Source: Humulus lupulus
Taxonomy: Eukaryota; Streptophyta; Magnoliopsida; Rosales; Cannabaceae
Direction: 5' to 3'
DNA: 64,000 nucleotides
Assembly: GCF_963169125.1 (NCBI RefSeq)
Contig: NC_084796.1
Location: forward strand, 210,183,948 to 210,247,947
Shown: piece by piece, positions 44,448 to 55,061 of the stretch
How positions within the stretch are numbered: the first letter of the stretch is position 1
Layout of the letters: each line of letters starts with the position of its first letter
Made by a program: the position numbers and the translations under genes
The notes under the pieces: generated by a model
What the model saw: the letters and a program-made list of their open reading frames with translations, nothing else
Told to the model about the DNA's origin: nothing
Databases searched by the model: none

Positions 44448-46934
44448 TGTAATGCCCCAAAATTCCTAATGAGGTTTAATGGTTGGATTAGAAGGCCAGG
44501 AGGGCCATAATTGATTTATTATAATATTAAATGATTATATGAATGTTTATGTGAATTATATTATTATATGATGTTAAATGCATGCATGTGGGTCCACATT
44601 TCATTATAGGGGCATTTTGGTAATTTGGCCCGTTGAGGGCATAATTGTTTATTTTCATGCATGTTGGTGAATCATTGATGAGGCCACATTATAATGTGGA
44701 TTTGTTCGAGCCATTCGGCATGAGACGATCTTTTAAAGCAGGTTAGCGATTTGGTCATAACGGGGTTGATTTCGGGACTCGGGGTGAGTCTCGAGGTAAT
44801 TTGAGGATTAGAACACTGCCGGGAAATAAAGGGTAATGGGATATGACTTATTGGTATTTAAGAATATTGGGAATAACGAAAATTGGAGAGTGTTAATTAA
44901 GATTAACGATATAGGGGAAAAGGACGGTTTTACCCTTGGAATCCTTTAAAGGACTTTAAATGACCTAGGGGCAATATTGTCTTTTCACCTTAACGATTAC
45001 ATTAACCATTTGAAGGTTGTAGAACTTGCAAAAATAGAGTATCAAGTTCTTCTTCTCCCGATAGTCTTTTCTCTTCCTTTTCTCTTTGGATTTGTGAGCT
45101 CCCTTTGAGGAATCAAGCTAGGGAAGTGAACCTTGATGGCTTAGGGTTGTGTTCCACCATTGAATAGGGTTCTATACTAAGCTTGAGGTAAGTTACTAGC
45201 CATTAAAACTCTGGTTTTATACTCTGTTTTTATTTAAATTTCAGCTTGGATTTTGAGTTGGATAGTTGAGAATTGATAAGAGTTTTTGGCTATGATTAAT
45301 TGGGTTATGATGCCTAGTACTTGTAGAGTGGATATTTGGGTTCAATTGGGAGTTTGAATGAGGTTTGGGAGTATGCTTTTCTGGTTGGAAATGGAAGAGT
45401 CGAAGGAGGGAAAACTAGGGCAGTTCTACCTAGTCCTAGCGCTACAGTGCCCAAAGGAGGGTGCTACAACGCTAGCTAGGGCAAAACTCCCCTGCTTATA
45501 GCGCTGGGGGCGCTAGAGGGGCAGCGCTTTAGCGCTACCCTGCTTTCCCAGATTCCTATTTTGAGCACTTTTGAGGGTTTTTGGCTCGTGGTTTCAATTC
45601 CTAAGGCTTGGGATCGAATCAACTCACCGTTTGGGTACTATTCGAGGTCTCGGGAGTGAGGTTTAGGTCATGAACCTTTCATTGCTCATTTTCATTGATG
45701 GATGTTATATTTGGTTATGACTCGGTGACCGCTAAGGAATCAAAGGAATCGATCGTTCTTGAGGGTCGTTCTTGTATTAATTCTCACTCGAACCAGAAGT
45801 AAGAAAACTGCACCCAATATGAGACATGCATGGTTATTAATGAGGCATGTTGAGTGTTTAAATGTGGACATTGATTGCATATCAAATGCTTAGAAAATCT
45901 TGCTTACTTATGAATGGCACTGACTTATTAGTCAGAATCGGCAATGGTGTCAGTATTAACTGTGAAGCTGTGACTTACTAGTCAAGTTCGGCAGTAGCAC
46001 TGAGCACTGGTCGTATGGTATTCGCTTAAGAGTCAAGAATGGTTTTAGCATGTTTAACGCAAGCTAAAAAGATTAGATCTAATCGACATAAGCATTGAAT
46101 GACTCATGATGAGCATTAGTGCCTGACCGACCTCAAGTTCGATGAAAATTAAAAGTGCTTGTCTAGTCTAATGGCTAGTCACTTAGAGCCAGGGCTTGAA
46201 GGCCCAGGTAACTGCATCGTCACATGGCTATGGGTGTTGAGCCCACGTTATTGACTCACTTATTAGTCACTCATCTGATTAGGGCTACACGTCCTAGCAT
46301 GGTTGTCAGAACCTCAAAGTGTTAAATCACTCATATGATTAGGACTACATGCCCCAGCATGATTATCCGAATCTCGATATTATCTGATTAGGGGTACAAG
46401 CCCCAGCATGGTTACCAAAACCTTGAAGTGATATTCACTCATCTGTTTAGAGATATAAGCTCTGTATGATCATCATAATCATCATCTGATATTATATACA
46501 TGCAATAATGAGTTTTCTTGCTGAGCCTTGGCTCACGGGTGCTATGTGGTGCAGGTAAAGGAAAAGAGAAGCTAACCCAGCCTTGAGTGGAGAGCTTAGG
46601 TGGCAATGTATACATATGCAGCGGCTAGAGCACCACGACCAAGGTGTTTCTCAGAGGAACTAGGGGTTAACCCTATTTTTGCCGCTTAGGTTGGCGGGTT
46701 GTAATTTATACACTGTAATGACCATTTTGGATTGTAAATGACTTGTAAACGGTTTTATGGGCCCATGAATAGTTTTATGTTTTAAATAAAATATATCTTT
46801 TCCTTTTGATCGAGTTTTTCACCTTAGCCTATTAATAACACCTAGATGCACATTTATAACCAAATGACTCGATTAGCGAGTTAAGCACGGTTCAACGGTT
46901 ACAGTAACCGTCTTAGAGTAACCAGGGCTTTACA
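44448..46934 (+). repeat. TE-J 5' LTR
   Basis: 2487 bp. The segment missing from the 3' LTR is roughly 44775-45562. It includes GC-rich GCGCT-containing repeats around 45440-45540. The 'cttgctgagccttggctcacgg' motif is at 46519, shortly before a GTGCAG-GTAAAG sequence that looks like a splice donor in the leader. Confidence 0.9.
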
Positions 46935-46937
46935 ACT

Positions 46938-46949
46938 TGGTATCAGAGC
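46938..46949 (+). other. TE-J primer-binding site
   Basis: TGGTATCAGAGC is a perfect match to the 3' end of initiator-Met tRNA. Confidence 0.92.
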
Positions 46950-47349
46950 GTGCCAAGGTTTAGGGTTCCTGTAGACTGGTTGGGCATGTACACTCGCCAC
47001 TGAAGACAAGCTCGACTCATGGTTTGGTAACTATTTATGTAGTTATATATTTATACCTATCTACATATGATACCTTGATAAGGCTGGTTCTTGACTACTG
47101 CATCATTAGCAAGAATGTGCTTATTAGTATTGATATTGCTAGAAAAACTCATTATTATTGTTCATTGTGAATTACCAATTGATACGTGTTAAATGCTAAA
47201 TGCTATGATAATGTATCCATTTGTATATCTGTATAATTGTAGAATGTGGGTGATTATATGTTGATGTTGGACCGTGAGGCAGCAAGAGGATTAGTTATCA
47301 CTGCTTAACTGGTCGCATTGGCTATTGCAGCAAGGTTTAAGTTATAAGA
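46950..47349 (+). other. TE-J leader without a pre-gag ORF
   Basis: 400 bases between primer site and gag with no open frame like those of TE-A or TE-I. A T-rich stretch ends in GCTATTGCAG near 47330, a likely splice acceptor just before the gag ATG. Useful as a negative comparison for the small ORF. Confidence 0.6.
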
Positions 47350-48480
47350 ATGATTCCAAGACAGATAGATTCATCAGCTGGCCCAGATGATCAAGGCCTG
47401 AATAATAGTCAGGTTCAAGAGAATGACCAAAATCAGATTCCACGGCCTACTCCTAATAACTGGAAATGGTTGTGTAATGACTTGCAGGTCAGAGTTTTGA
47501 GGCATGAAGAAGAAATCTGCCTCCTAAGACAATAGCAAGTTCCTGCGGGAACGTTTTCCCTGAGGCACCACTTGTATCGGTGCCAACAGTGGAGCAGCTG
47601 CCTGAGGTTGGAAGTAAATGGGAGCCTCTTTATGAAAGGTTCAAGAAACAGCAACCTCCAGTATTTTAGGGTAGTGCAGATCTAGCTAAGGCAGAGTAGT
47701 GGATGAGCATGATTACCACCATCCTTGACTTCATGGGGGTGTCTAGTAATGAGGGAGTGGCTTGTGCCACGTACATGTTTCAGGAGGATGCCCGAATTTG
47801 GTAGGAGGTTATATCCCAGACCAGAATCATCAATGCCCTGAGTCAGGAAGAGTTTCAGACTTTGTTCAAAGAGAAGTATTATAATGATGCCACCAGGGCT
47901 GCAAAAGCTGAGGAGTTTATCAGGTTACTTCAGGGAAGTTTATCAGTAACTGAGTATGCCCTGAAGTTTGATAGATTGGAAAAGTTTTTCATGGAGCTGG
48001 TGCCCACTGATGGGACTAAAAGGGAGAGATTTCTCCAAGGGCTATAGCCTAGATTAGCCTGGGATGTTCATATCACCGCTGTGGCTGGAGTTACTACTTA
48101 TGCACAGGTGGTGGAGAAGGCGCTCACAGCTGAGAGTGTAGAAAAAAAGATCTGGCGAGACAGTGCACCCAGAAAAGAGTTTAGGAGGATAGGTCCTCCA
48201 TTTGTGGGTTCAGGTAGGGGTGGAGGCCCTAGTGATCAAAAGAAGAAGGTTCATGATACCTTCCCAACTCCAGGTCCTGACAGGCGACCACGTGGTATTA
48301 CAATGAGTTGTCAGGGTAGCAGTGAGGCCTGGAAGACTTATCCTGAGTGCCCTAGGTGCAAGAGGCACCATTTGGGAGAGTGTTGGGAAAAGGCCTACTT
48401 CTTATATGGGGCAGTGGGTCATTTCAAGAAATACTGTCCTGAAGCAAGAAAGGAAGAGCCTAGGAAAGCGGACAGCTCGG
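47350..48480 (+). pseudogene. TE-J gag, broken by stops
   Basis: ATG at 47350 (MIPRQIDSSAGPD). The gag core spans about 47630-48060, with QEDARIW, FKEKYYND and YALKFDRLEKF. Stops at 47533, 47669, 47695, 47803 and 48045 are all TAG. Two zinc-knuckle regions are near 48345-48440: CPRCKRHHLGEC is intact, and the second reads YFLYGAVGHFKKYC, with both leading Cys now Tyr. The frame otherwise continues into protease. Confidence 0.88.
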
Positions 48481-51400
48481 CCCCAGCTCGAGTGTTCGCA
48501 TCGACACAAGCAGAAGCTAAGGCTTCACCCTCAGTAGTTACAGGTCAGCTTCTTAGTGCTGGAACCCCTTATTCTGTTTTGATTGATTCTAGCGCTACAC
48601 ATTCTTTTGTTGCTAGTAGAATTATTGATAGACTGTGTAGACTATGTGATTATTATGTTGTGGGGTTTGGAACCTTATTACCCACTGGGGAGTTAGTAGT
48701 ATCTAGGAGATGGGTCAGATCTTTGCCAGTGTCAGTGGAGGGCAGAGAGTTGTTAGTGGATTTGATAAAGTTAGTTATGACTAACTTTGACATGATCTTG
48801 GCTATGGTTTGGTTAGTGAAGTATGGGACAACCATAGATTGTAGAAGGAAGATTGTCACCTTTGAGCCTGAAGGTGAGGATCCTTTTGTGTTTGTTGGAA
48901 CTATGCACGGACCCTGTATACCTATGATTTCTGTTTTGAGGGCTAGAGATCTATTGCATGGAGATTGCATTGGATTCTTAGCCAGTGTGGTTGATACCTC
49001 TCAGGTCATGCCAGTGAAACCAAAAGAGACCAGAATAGTCTGTGAATTTCTGGATGCGTTTCCAGAAGATTTACCAGGGTTGCCACCACACAGAGAGATT
49101 GAATTTGTGATAAAACTGGCACCAGGGATGGAGACAGTGTCTTGAGCACCTTAAAGAATGGCCCTAGCTGAGTTAAAAGAATTGAAAGTACAGTTGCAAT
49201 GGCTGTTGGATTTGGGTTTTATCAGATCTAGTTTCTTACCTTGGGGTGCGCCAGTTCTGTTTGTGAGAAAGAAGGATGGTTCTCTGAGGATGTGTATTGA
49301 TCATAGAGAACTGAATAAGTTTACCATTAAGAACAAGTATCCTCTGCCAAGGATAGATGATATGTTTGATCAGTTGTAAGGTAAAAAGGTATTCTCAAAG
49401 ATAGACCTTTGTTATGGTTATCATCAGTTGAGGGTCAAGGAGGGAGACATACCAAAGACTACTTTTCGCACTAGATATGGGCATTATGAGTTCTTAGTCA
49501 TGTCTTTTGGATTGAATAATTCCTTAGCTTCTTTTATGGATTTGATGAACAGAGTGATCAAGGATTATTTGGATCAGTTTGTGATCGTCTTCATCGATGA
49601 TATCCTTGTTTATTCTCAGTCAGAGTTAGAACATGATAAACATTTGAGATTGGTTCTATAGAGACTGAGGGAGCACAAATTTCTTGCAAAGCTCAAGAAG
49701 TGTGAGTTCTAGTTATCTTAAGTATTTTTCCTTGGGCACAATGTCAGTAAGGAGGGGATTAAAGTAGATCCAGCCAAGATTGAAGCAGTCAAAGATTGGC
49801 CAAGGCCAAAGAATGCTTCAGAGGTGAGAAGTTTCCTTGGTTTGGCAGGTTATTACAGAAGTTTCATGGAAGGTTTCTCTAAGATTTCTACTTCATTGGC
49901 TGAGCTCACATGCAAGAATCAGAAGTTTGCGTGGTCAGACAGGTGTGAGAACAACTTCCATGAACTGAAGTAGAGGTTGATTACAGATCCAATTCTGAGT
50001 CTTCCAACATATCAGAAGAAGTTTTTGATATATTGTGATGCCTCACATCAGGGTTTGGGCTGTGTTTTGATGCAGTCAGGGAAGGTGATTGCTTATGCTT
50101 CACATCAGCTGAAGGAGTATGAACAAAGATATCCCACTCATGACCTAGAGTTGGCGGCTGTGGTCTTTCCTTTAAAGGTATGGAGGCATTACCTTTATGG
50201 GGAGAAGTGTGAGATTTATACTGACTACAAGAGCCTGAAATACTTCTTCACACAGAAAGACCTGAATATGAGACAAAGGTGTTGGATGGAGTTAGTAAAA
50301 GATTATGACTGTGAGTTTTTTTACCATCCAAGAAAGGCCAATGCGGTAGCTGATGCTTTAAGCCAAAAGGGTCCAAGACAAATTTATAGTGCGAGGCTGA
50401 TAACCAGAAAGTTAGTAGAGGATATGACCAGAGCTAGTATAGAGTTGCTGGTAATATTATGCTACAGTCTACACTGTTGGAAATAATCAAGGAGGGTCAG
50501 TTGGGGGATCCACAACTGATCAAGATCGGAGAGGATGTTTTGACTGGAGTATCCAGAGATTATACAGTGTCTAATTTGGGCTTGTTGAGGTACAAGGGTC
50601 GGATATGTGTTCTGTTAGACACTGCATTGAGGCAGGAGATTCTGGATGAATCTCATACTACTCCTTACTCTTTCATCCAGGCACCACGAAGATGTATTAG
50701 GATGTGAGATCATTGTATTGATGGCCCGGGATGAAGAGGGATGTAGTGGAATATGTGGTTAAGTGTTTGACATGTCAACAGGTAAAGGCTGAGCATCAGA
50801 GGCCAGCAGGGTTATTGAAGCCTCTGGATATCCCATAGTGGAAATGGGAAGACAGGACGATGGATTTCGTGGTGGGGTTACCCAGGACTATTGGTCAACA
50901 TGATTTAGTTTGGGTTATTATGGATTGCTACACCAAGTCACCTCACTTCTTATCAGTGAGGACTACATATACAATTGACTAGTATGCAGATCTCTATGTG
51001 AGAGAGATCATGCGTCTCCATGGACCACCGAGGTCGACCGTGTCAGATCGAGACCCCACTTTTACTTCCATGCTCTGGGGAAGTTTACAGAAGGCCATGG
51101 GGACACAGTTGAAGTTCAATACTACTTATCATCCTTAGATAGATGGACAATCTGAGAGGACAATCCAGATATTAGAGGACATGCTGCGAGCATGTGTGCT
51201 GGACTTTAGTGGATCCTGGAGTAAGTATCTACCTTTCATAGAGTTTTCCTACAACAACAGTTATCAGTGGACCATTGGGATGGCACCTTATGAGATGTTG
51301 TTTGGTAGGAAATACAGATCTCTCAGTCATTAGGATGAGATAGGAGAAAGGAGATACTTGGGTCCTGAGGCAGTTCAGAGGACCAGTGAGGCCATTAAGA

Positions 51401-51900
51401 AGATTAGAGCTCGGATGCTTGCTTCTCAAAGTAAACAGAAAAGATATGCAAATCCCAAGCGCAGGACCGTGGAGTTCCAAGTGGGAGACTATGTCTTCCT
51501 TAGAGTCTCGCCATAGAAAGGGGTGAGAATATTTGGGAAGAAGGGCAAGCTGAGCCCTAGATATGTAGGTCCATTTGAGATCCTGGAAAGGATTGGTCAG
51601 GTGGCATACAGGTTGGCCTTACCACTGGCATTGTCAGCCGTGCATAATGTATTTCATGTTTCAGCTCTTCCAAGGTATGTATATGATGTGAGTAATGTCT
51701 TGAGTTATGAATATCTGAAGTTTGAGGCAGATCTCTCCTATGAGGAACAACTAGTCCAGATACTTGACAAAAAGGACAAGGTCCTCAGGAATAAGACGAT
51801 ACCTTTGGTTAATGTTTTATGGAGGAACAACAAGGTTGAGGAAGCGACCTGGGAGCTGGAGTCAGATATACAGAATCAATATCCCGAGCTATTCAGGTAA
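48481..51900 (+). pseudogene. TE-J pol: protease, RT, RNase H, integrase, chromodomain
   Basis: Protease near 48580-48640 reads DSSATHSF where DSGATHSF is expected. RT (49158-49661) has RMCID-REL, a SFGL box and an intact FIDDILVYS. RNase H (49977-50486) has [13 protein letters not shown] and [12 protein letters not shown], where the usual residue in TDH is His. The integrase finger (about 50640-50790) and core (50860-51190) follow, with SDRDPTFTS intact near 51043. The integrase end and chromodomain (51523-51900) are open: [12 protein letters not shown], then [18 protein letters not shown]. Stops are mainly TAG. A frameshift lies near 50465. Confidence 0.9.
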
Positions 51901-51919
51901 ATTTCGAGGACAAAATTTC

Positions 51920-51936
51920 TGCAAGGAGGGGATAGT
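51920..51936 (+). other. TE-J polypurine tract
   Basis: GCAAGGAGGGGATAGT directly precedes the 3' LTR. Confidence 0.85.
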
Positions 51937-53705
51937 TGTAATGCCCCAAAATCCCTAATGAGGTTTAATGGTTGGATTAGAAGGCCAGGAGGGCCATAAT
52001 TGATTTATTATAATATTAAATGATTATATGAATGTTTATGTGAATTATATTATTATATGATGTTAAATGCATGCATGTGGGTCCACATTTCATTATAGGG
52101 GCATTTTGGTAATTTGGCCCGTTGAGGGCATAATTGTGTATTTTCATGCATGTTGGTGAATCATTGATGAGGCAACATTATAATGTGGATTTGTTTGAGC
52201 CATTCGGCATAAGACGATCTTTTAAAGCAGGTTAGCGATTTGGTCAGAGCGGGGTTGATTTCGGGACTCGGGGTTGAGCACTTTTGAGGGTTTTTGGCTC
52301 GTGGTTTCAATTCTTAAGGCTCGGGATCGAATCTACTCACTGTTTGGGTACTATTCAAGGTCCCGGGAGTGAGGTTTAGGTCATGAACCTTTCATTTCTC
52401 ATTTTCATTGATGGATGTTATATTTGGTTATGAATAGGTGACCACTAAGGAATCAAAGGAATCGATTGTTCTCAAGGGTCATTCTTGTATTAATTCTCGC
52501 TCGAACCAGAGGTAAGAAAACTGCACCCCATATGTGACATGCATGGTTATTAATGAGGCATGTTGAGTGTTTAAATGTGGACATTGATTGCATATCAAAT
52601 GCTTAGCAAATCTTGCTTACTTATGAATGGCACTGACTTATTAGTCAGAATCGGCAATGGTGTCGATATTAATTGTGAAGCTGTGACTTACTAGTCAAGT
52701 TCGACAGTAGTATTGAGCACTAGTCGTATGGTATTGGGTTAAGATTCAAGAATTGTTTTAGCATGTTTAACGCAAGCCAAAAAGATTAGATCTAATCGAC
52801 ATAAGCATTAAATGACTCAACATGAGCATTAGTGCCTGACCGACCTCAAGTTTGATTAAAATTAAAAGCGCTTGTCTAGTCTATTGGCTAGTCACTTAGA
52901 GCCAGGACCAGCAGGCCCAGGTGACTGCATCATCACATGGATATGGGTGCTGAGCCCATGTTAGTGTCTCACTCACAGTCGCTCATCTGATTAGGGCTAC
53001 ACACCCCAGCATGGTTATCAGAACCTCAAAGTGTTAAATCATTCATATGATTAGGGCTACACACCCCATCATGGTTAGCAGAACCTCAAAGTGTTAAATC
53101 ACTCATATGATTTGGGCTACATGCCCCAGCATGATTATCAGAATCTCAATATTATCTGATTAGGGCTACAAGCCCCAGCATGGTTACGAAAACCTTGATG
53201 TGATATTCACTCATTTGTTTAGAGCTGTACGCTCTTTATGATTATCATAATCATCATTTGATATTATATACATGCAGTAATGAGTTTTCTTGCTGAGCCT
53301 TGGCTCACGGGTGCTATGTGGTGTAGGTAAAGGGAAAGAAAAGCTCACCCAGCCTTAAGTGGAGAGCTTAGGTGGTGATGTGTACATATGTAGCCGCTTG
53401 ACCACCACGGCCAAGGTGTTTCTCAAAGGAACTAGGGGTTAACCCTAGTATTGCCTCTTAGGCCGGCAGGTTGTAATTTTTACACTGTAATTACCATTTT
53501 TTATTGTAAATAACTTGTAAATGCTTTTATGGGCCCATGAATATTTTTATGTTTTAAATAATATATATCCTTTCCTTTTGATCGAGTTTTTCACCTTAGC
53601 CTATTAATAACACCTAGATGCACGTTTATGACCAATGACTCGATTAGTGAGTTAGGCACGGTTCAAAGCTCACAGTAACGGTCTTAAAGTAACCAGGGCG
53701 TTACA
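51937..53705 (+). repeat. TE-J 3' LTR, internally deleted
   Basis: 1769 bp. Colinear with the 5' LTR except for one deletion of about 720 bp at 52270, where 'gactcgggg' joins 'ttgagcactttt'. Around 52980-53175 a run of near-repeats ('ctgattagggctacacaccccagcatggttatcagaacctc') is present in one more copy than in the 5' LTR (46264-46440). Confidence 0.9.
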
Positions 53706-54008
53706 CCTCTTGTTATAAAAACCGCTAAGAAACAGCTACTTAAGGAAATTCGCACTATACCCAAGGTCTAGCTTGAGGAGGACCCCTACGATTGGAGAAT
53801 TGCGATGTTGAAAACAACGACAGTGGTTTGCGTTCACATTCACGGAATCATAAACAAAAGAAGAGCCTTACTATGGCCTAGAGAGCAATATTGGGTGTTA
53901 AGGGAAGCACTGTCGGTATACTCCGAGGCCCTTCTCCAGTTAGACGTAGCATGGCACGACGTCATTCAGGACGAGCTGGACTTTAGCACCATAGATTACG
54001 TGATCTAC

Positions 54009-54009
<1 letters not shown>

Positions 54010-54106
<97 letters not shown>
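54010..54106. repeat. (GTA)n microsatellite in LTR-K
   Basis: About 32 perfect triplets, followed by a 54-bp-period tandem duplication (54121-54205) of the LTR segment 'ttagattctgtggatttt'. The frames giving poly-Val or poly-Thr are not coding. Confidence 0.95.
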
Positions 54107-54841
54107 TTGTAGTAGTGTGTAGTATGTTAGATTCTGTGGATTTTGGTTCAAGTCGGTAGTTAGTAGTAGTTTGTAGTATGTTAGATTCTGTGGATTTTGG
54201 TTCAAGTCGGGACTTAGTTGGAAACTCGTAGCAACAATTATGAATTTTATAAGTTTAACCTATAATTTAAGAATATTAATATAACATAAGGTTTAATTTT
54301 TTTAATAGTTATGATTATTATAGTATAGTATAGGTTTATGATATTAGTAGCCTTGTTTGTCGAAAAGGGAGTGATTGCATAAGAATAAATTAATTATGAT
54401 ATTATTAAAAAGTGTTATGGATCGAGCCTACATAAATCCCTAAAGCCCAATAAGATTTTGGGCTTAGTAAATTCGAAATCATTCTCGGAAATTAGAGTTT
54501 TTTATTTTATGGTTAGTTAAGATATTTGTGGATTAGGTTGTTATTTAGATAATTAAATAGATTTTTCGTAACTTTAGGGTTTTGTAACTTCCGACCTATT
54601 TTTGATCCAGTTATATTATGAATTTCGAAAAATATTATTTCCAGAAAGTTGTAGATAATTGAATTAGCTTTCTAATGGTATAAAGATGGTCTAAATCGAA
54701 ATCGTACAGCTCCAGTTATGTTGATTTTACTACAGGTGAGTTTAGAGTTACGATATTTAGGAAGTTAGAACTTAGGATTCTTTTTTATTTAAATTTAAAT
54801 TTGGATTATAGTTAGAATAAAATTAAGTATTTTTTTTAAAT

Positions 54842-55018
54842 AAAAGAAAGATCTAGAAACTCTAGAACCTTCCAGAACCACTAAGAGCATGACACTTGTC
54901 ATAATCATGTTTATTTAAGGATTTAATTATAAAAGAAAGTTCTAGAAACTCTAGAATATTCCAGAACCACTAAGAGCATGACACTTGTCATAATCATGTT
55001 TATTTAAGGATTTAAGTA
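54842..55018. repeat. 89-bp tandem duplication in LTR-K promoter region
   Basis: Two copies of a block starting 'aaaagaaag' at 54842 and 54931. Each contains 'ccactaagagcatgacac' and a heat-shock-element-like sequence. Confidence 0.9.
54865..54966 (+). promoter_or_regulatory. Two heat-shock-element-like motifs in LTR-K
   Basis: GAACCTTCCAGAA at 54865-54877 and GAATATTCCAGAA at 54954-54966. Each is a perfect GAA-nn-TTC-nn-GAA triplet of inverted pentamers, the known binding pattern of heat-shock factors. The second is preceded by TTCTAGAA. They lie about 90-190 bases upstream of the TATA box at 55054. Binding has not been tested. Confidence 0.6.
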
Positions 55019-55053
55019 TTTTTTTTAATAGGATAGTTTCACTCCTCAAACTC

Positions 55054-55061
55054 TATAAATA
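55054..55061 (+). promoter_or_regulatory. TATA box of LTR-K
   Basis: TATAAATA within 'actctataaataggacc', equivalent to the TATA boxes of TE-F and TE-G. Confidence 0.7.

Larger units (their letters stand above)
44448..53705 (+). mobile_element. TE-J, Ty3/gypsy chromovirus, full length
   Basis: 5' LTR 44448-46934 (2487 bp), primer site 46938-46949, gag, pol with chromodomain, polypurine tract ending 51936, and 3' LTR 51937-53705 (1769 bp). The LTR ends are TGTAATGCCCC and TTTACA/GTTACA. Flanks are CCTCA (44443-44447) and CCTCT (53706-53710), one base different. The 3' LTR lacks about 720 bp present in the 5' LTR. It sits three bases into the TE-I second-exon ATG. Confidence 0.92.

Noticed and set aside
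54005..54205. Frame with a poly-Thr tail and the NQNPQNLTYY repeat
   Set aside because: Antisense of the LTR-K microsatellite and its 54-bp duplication.
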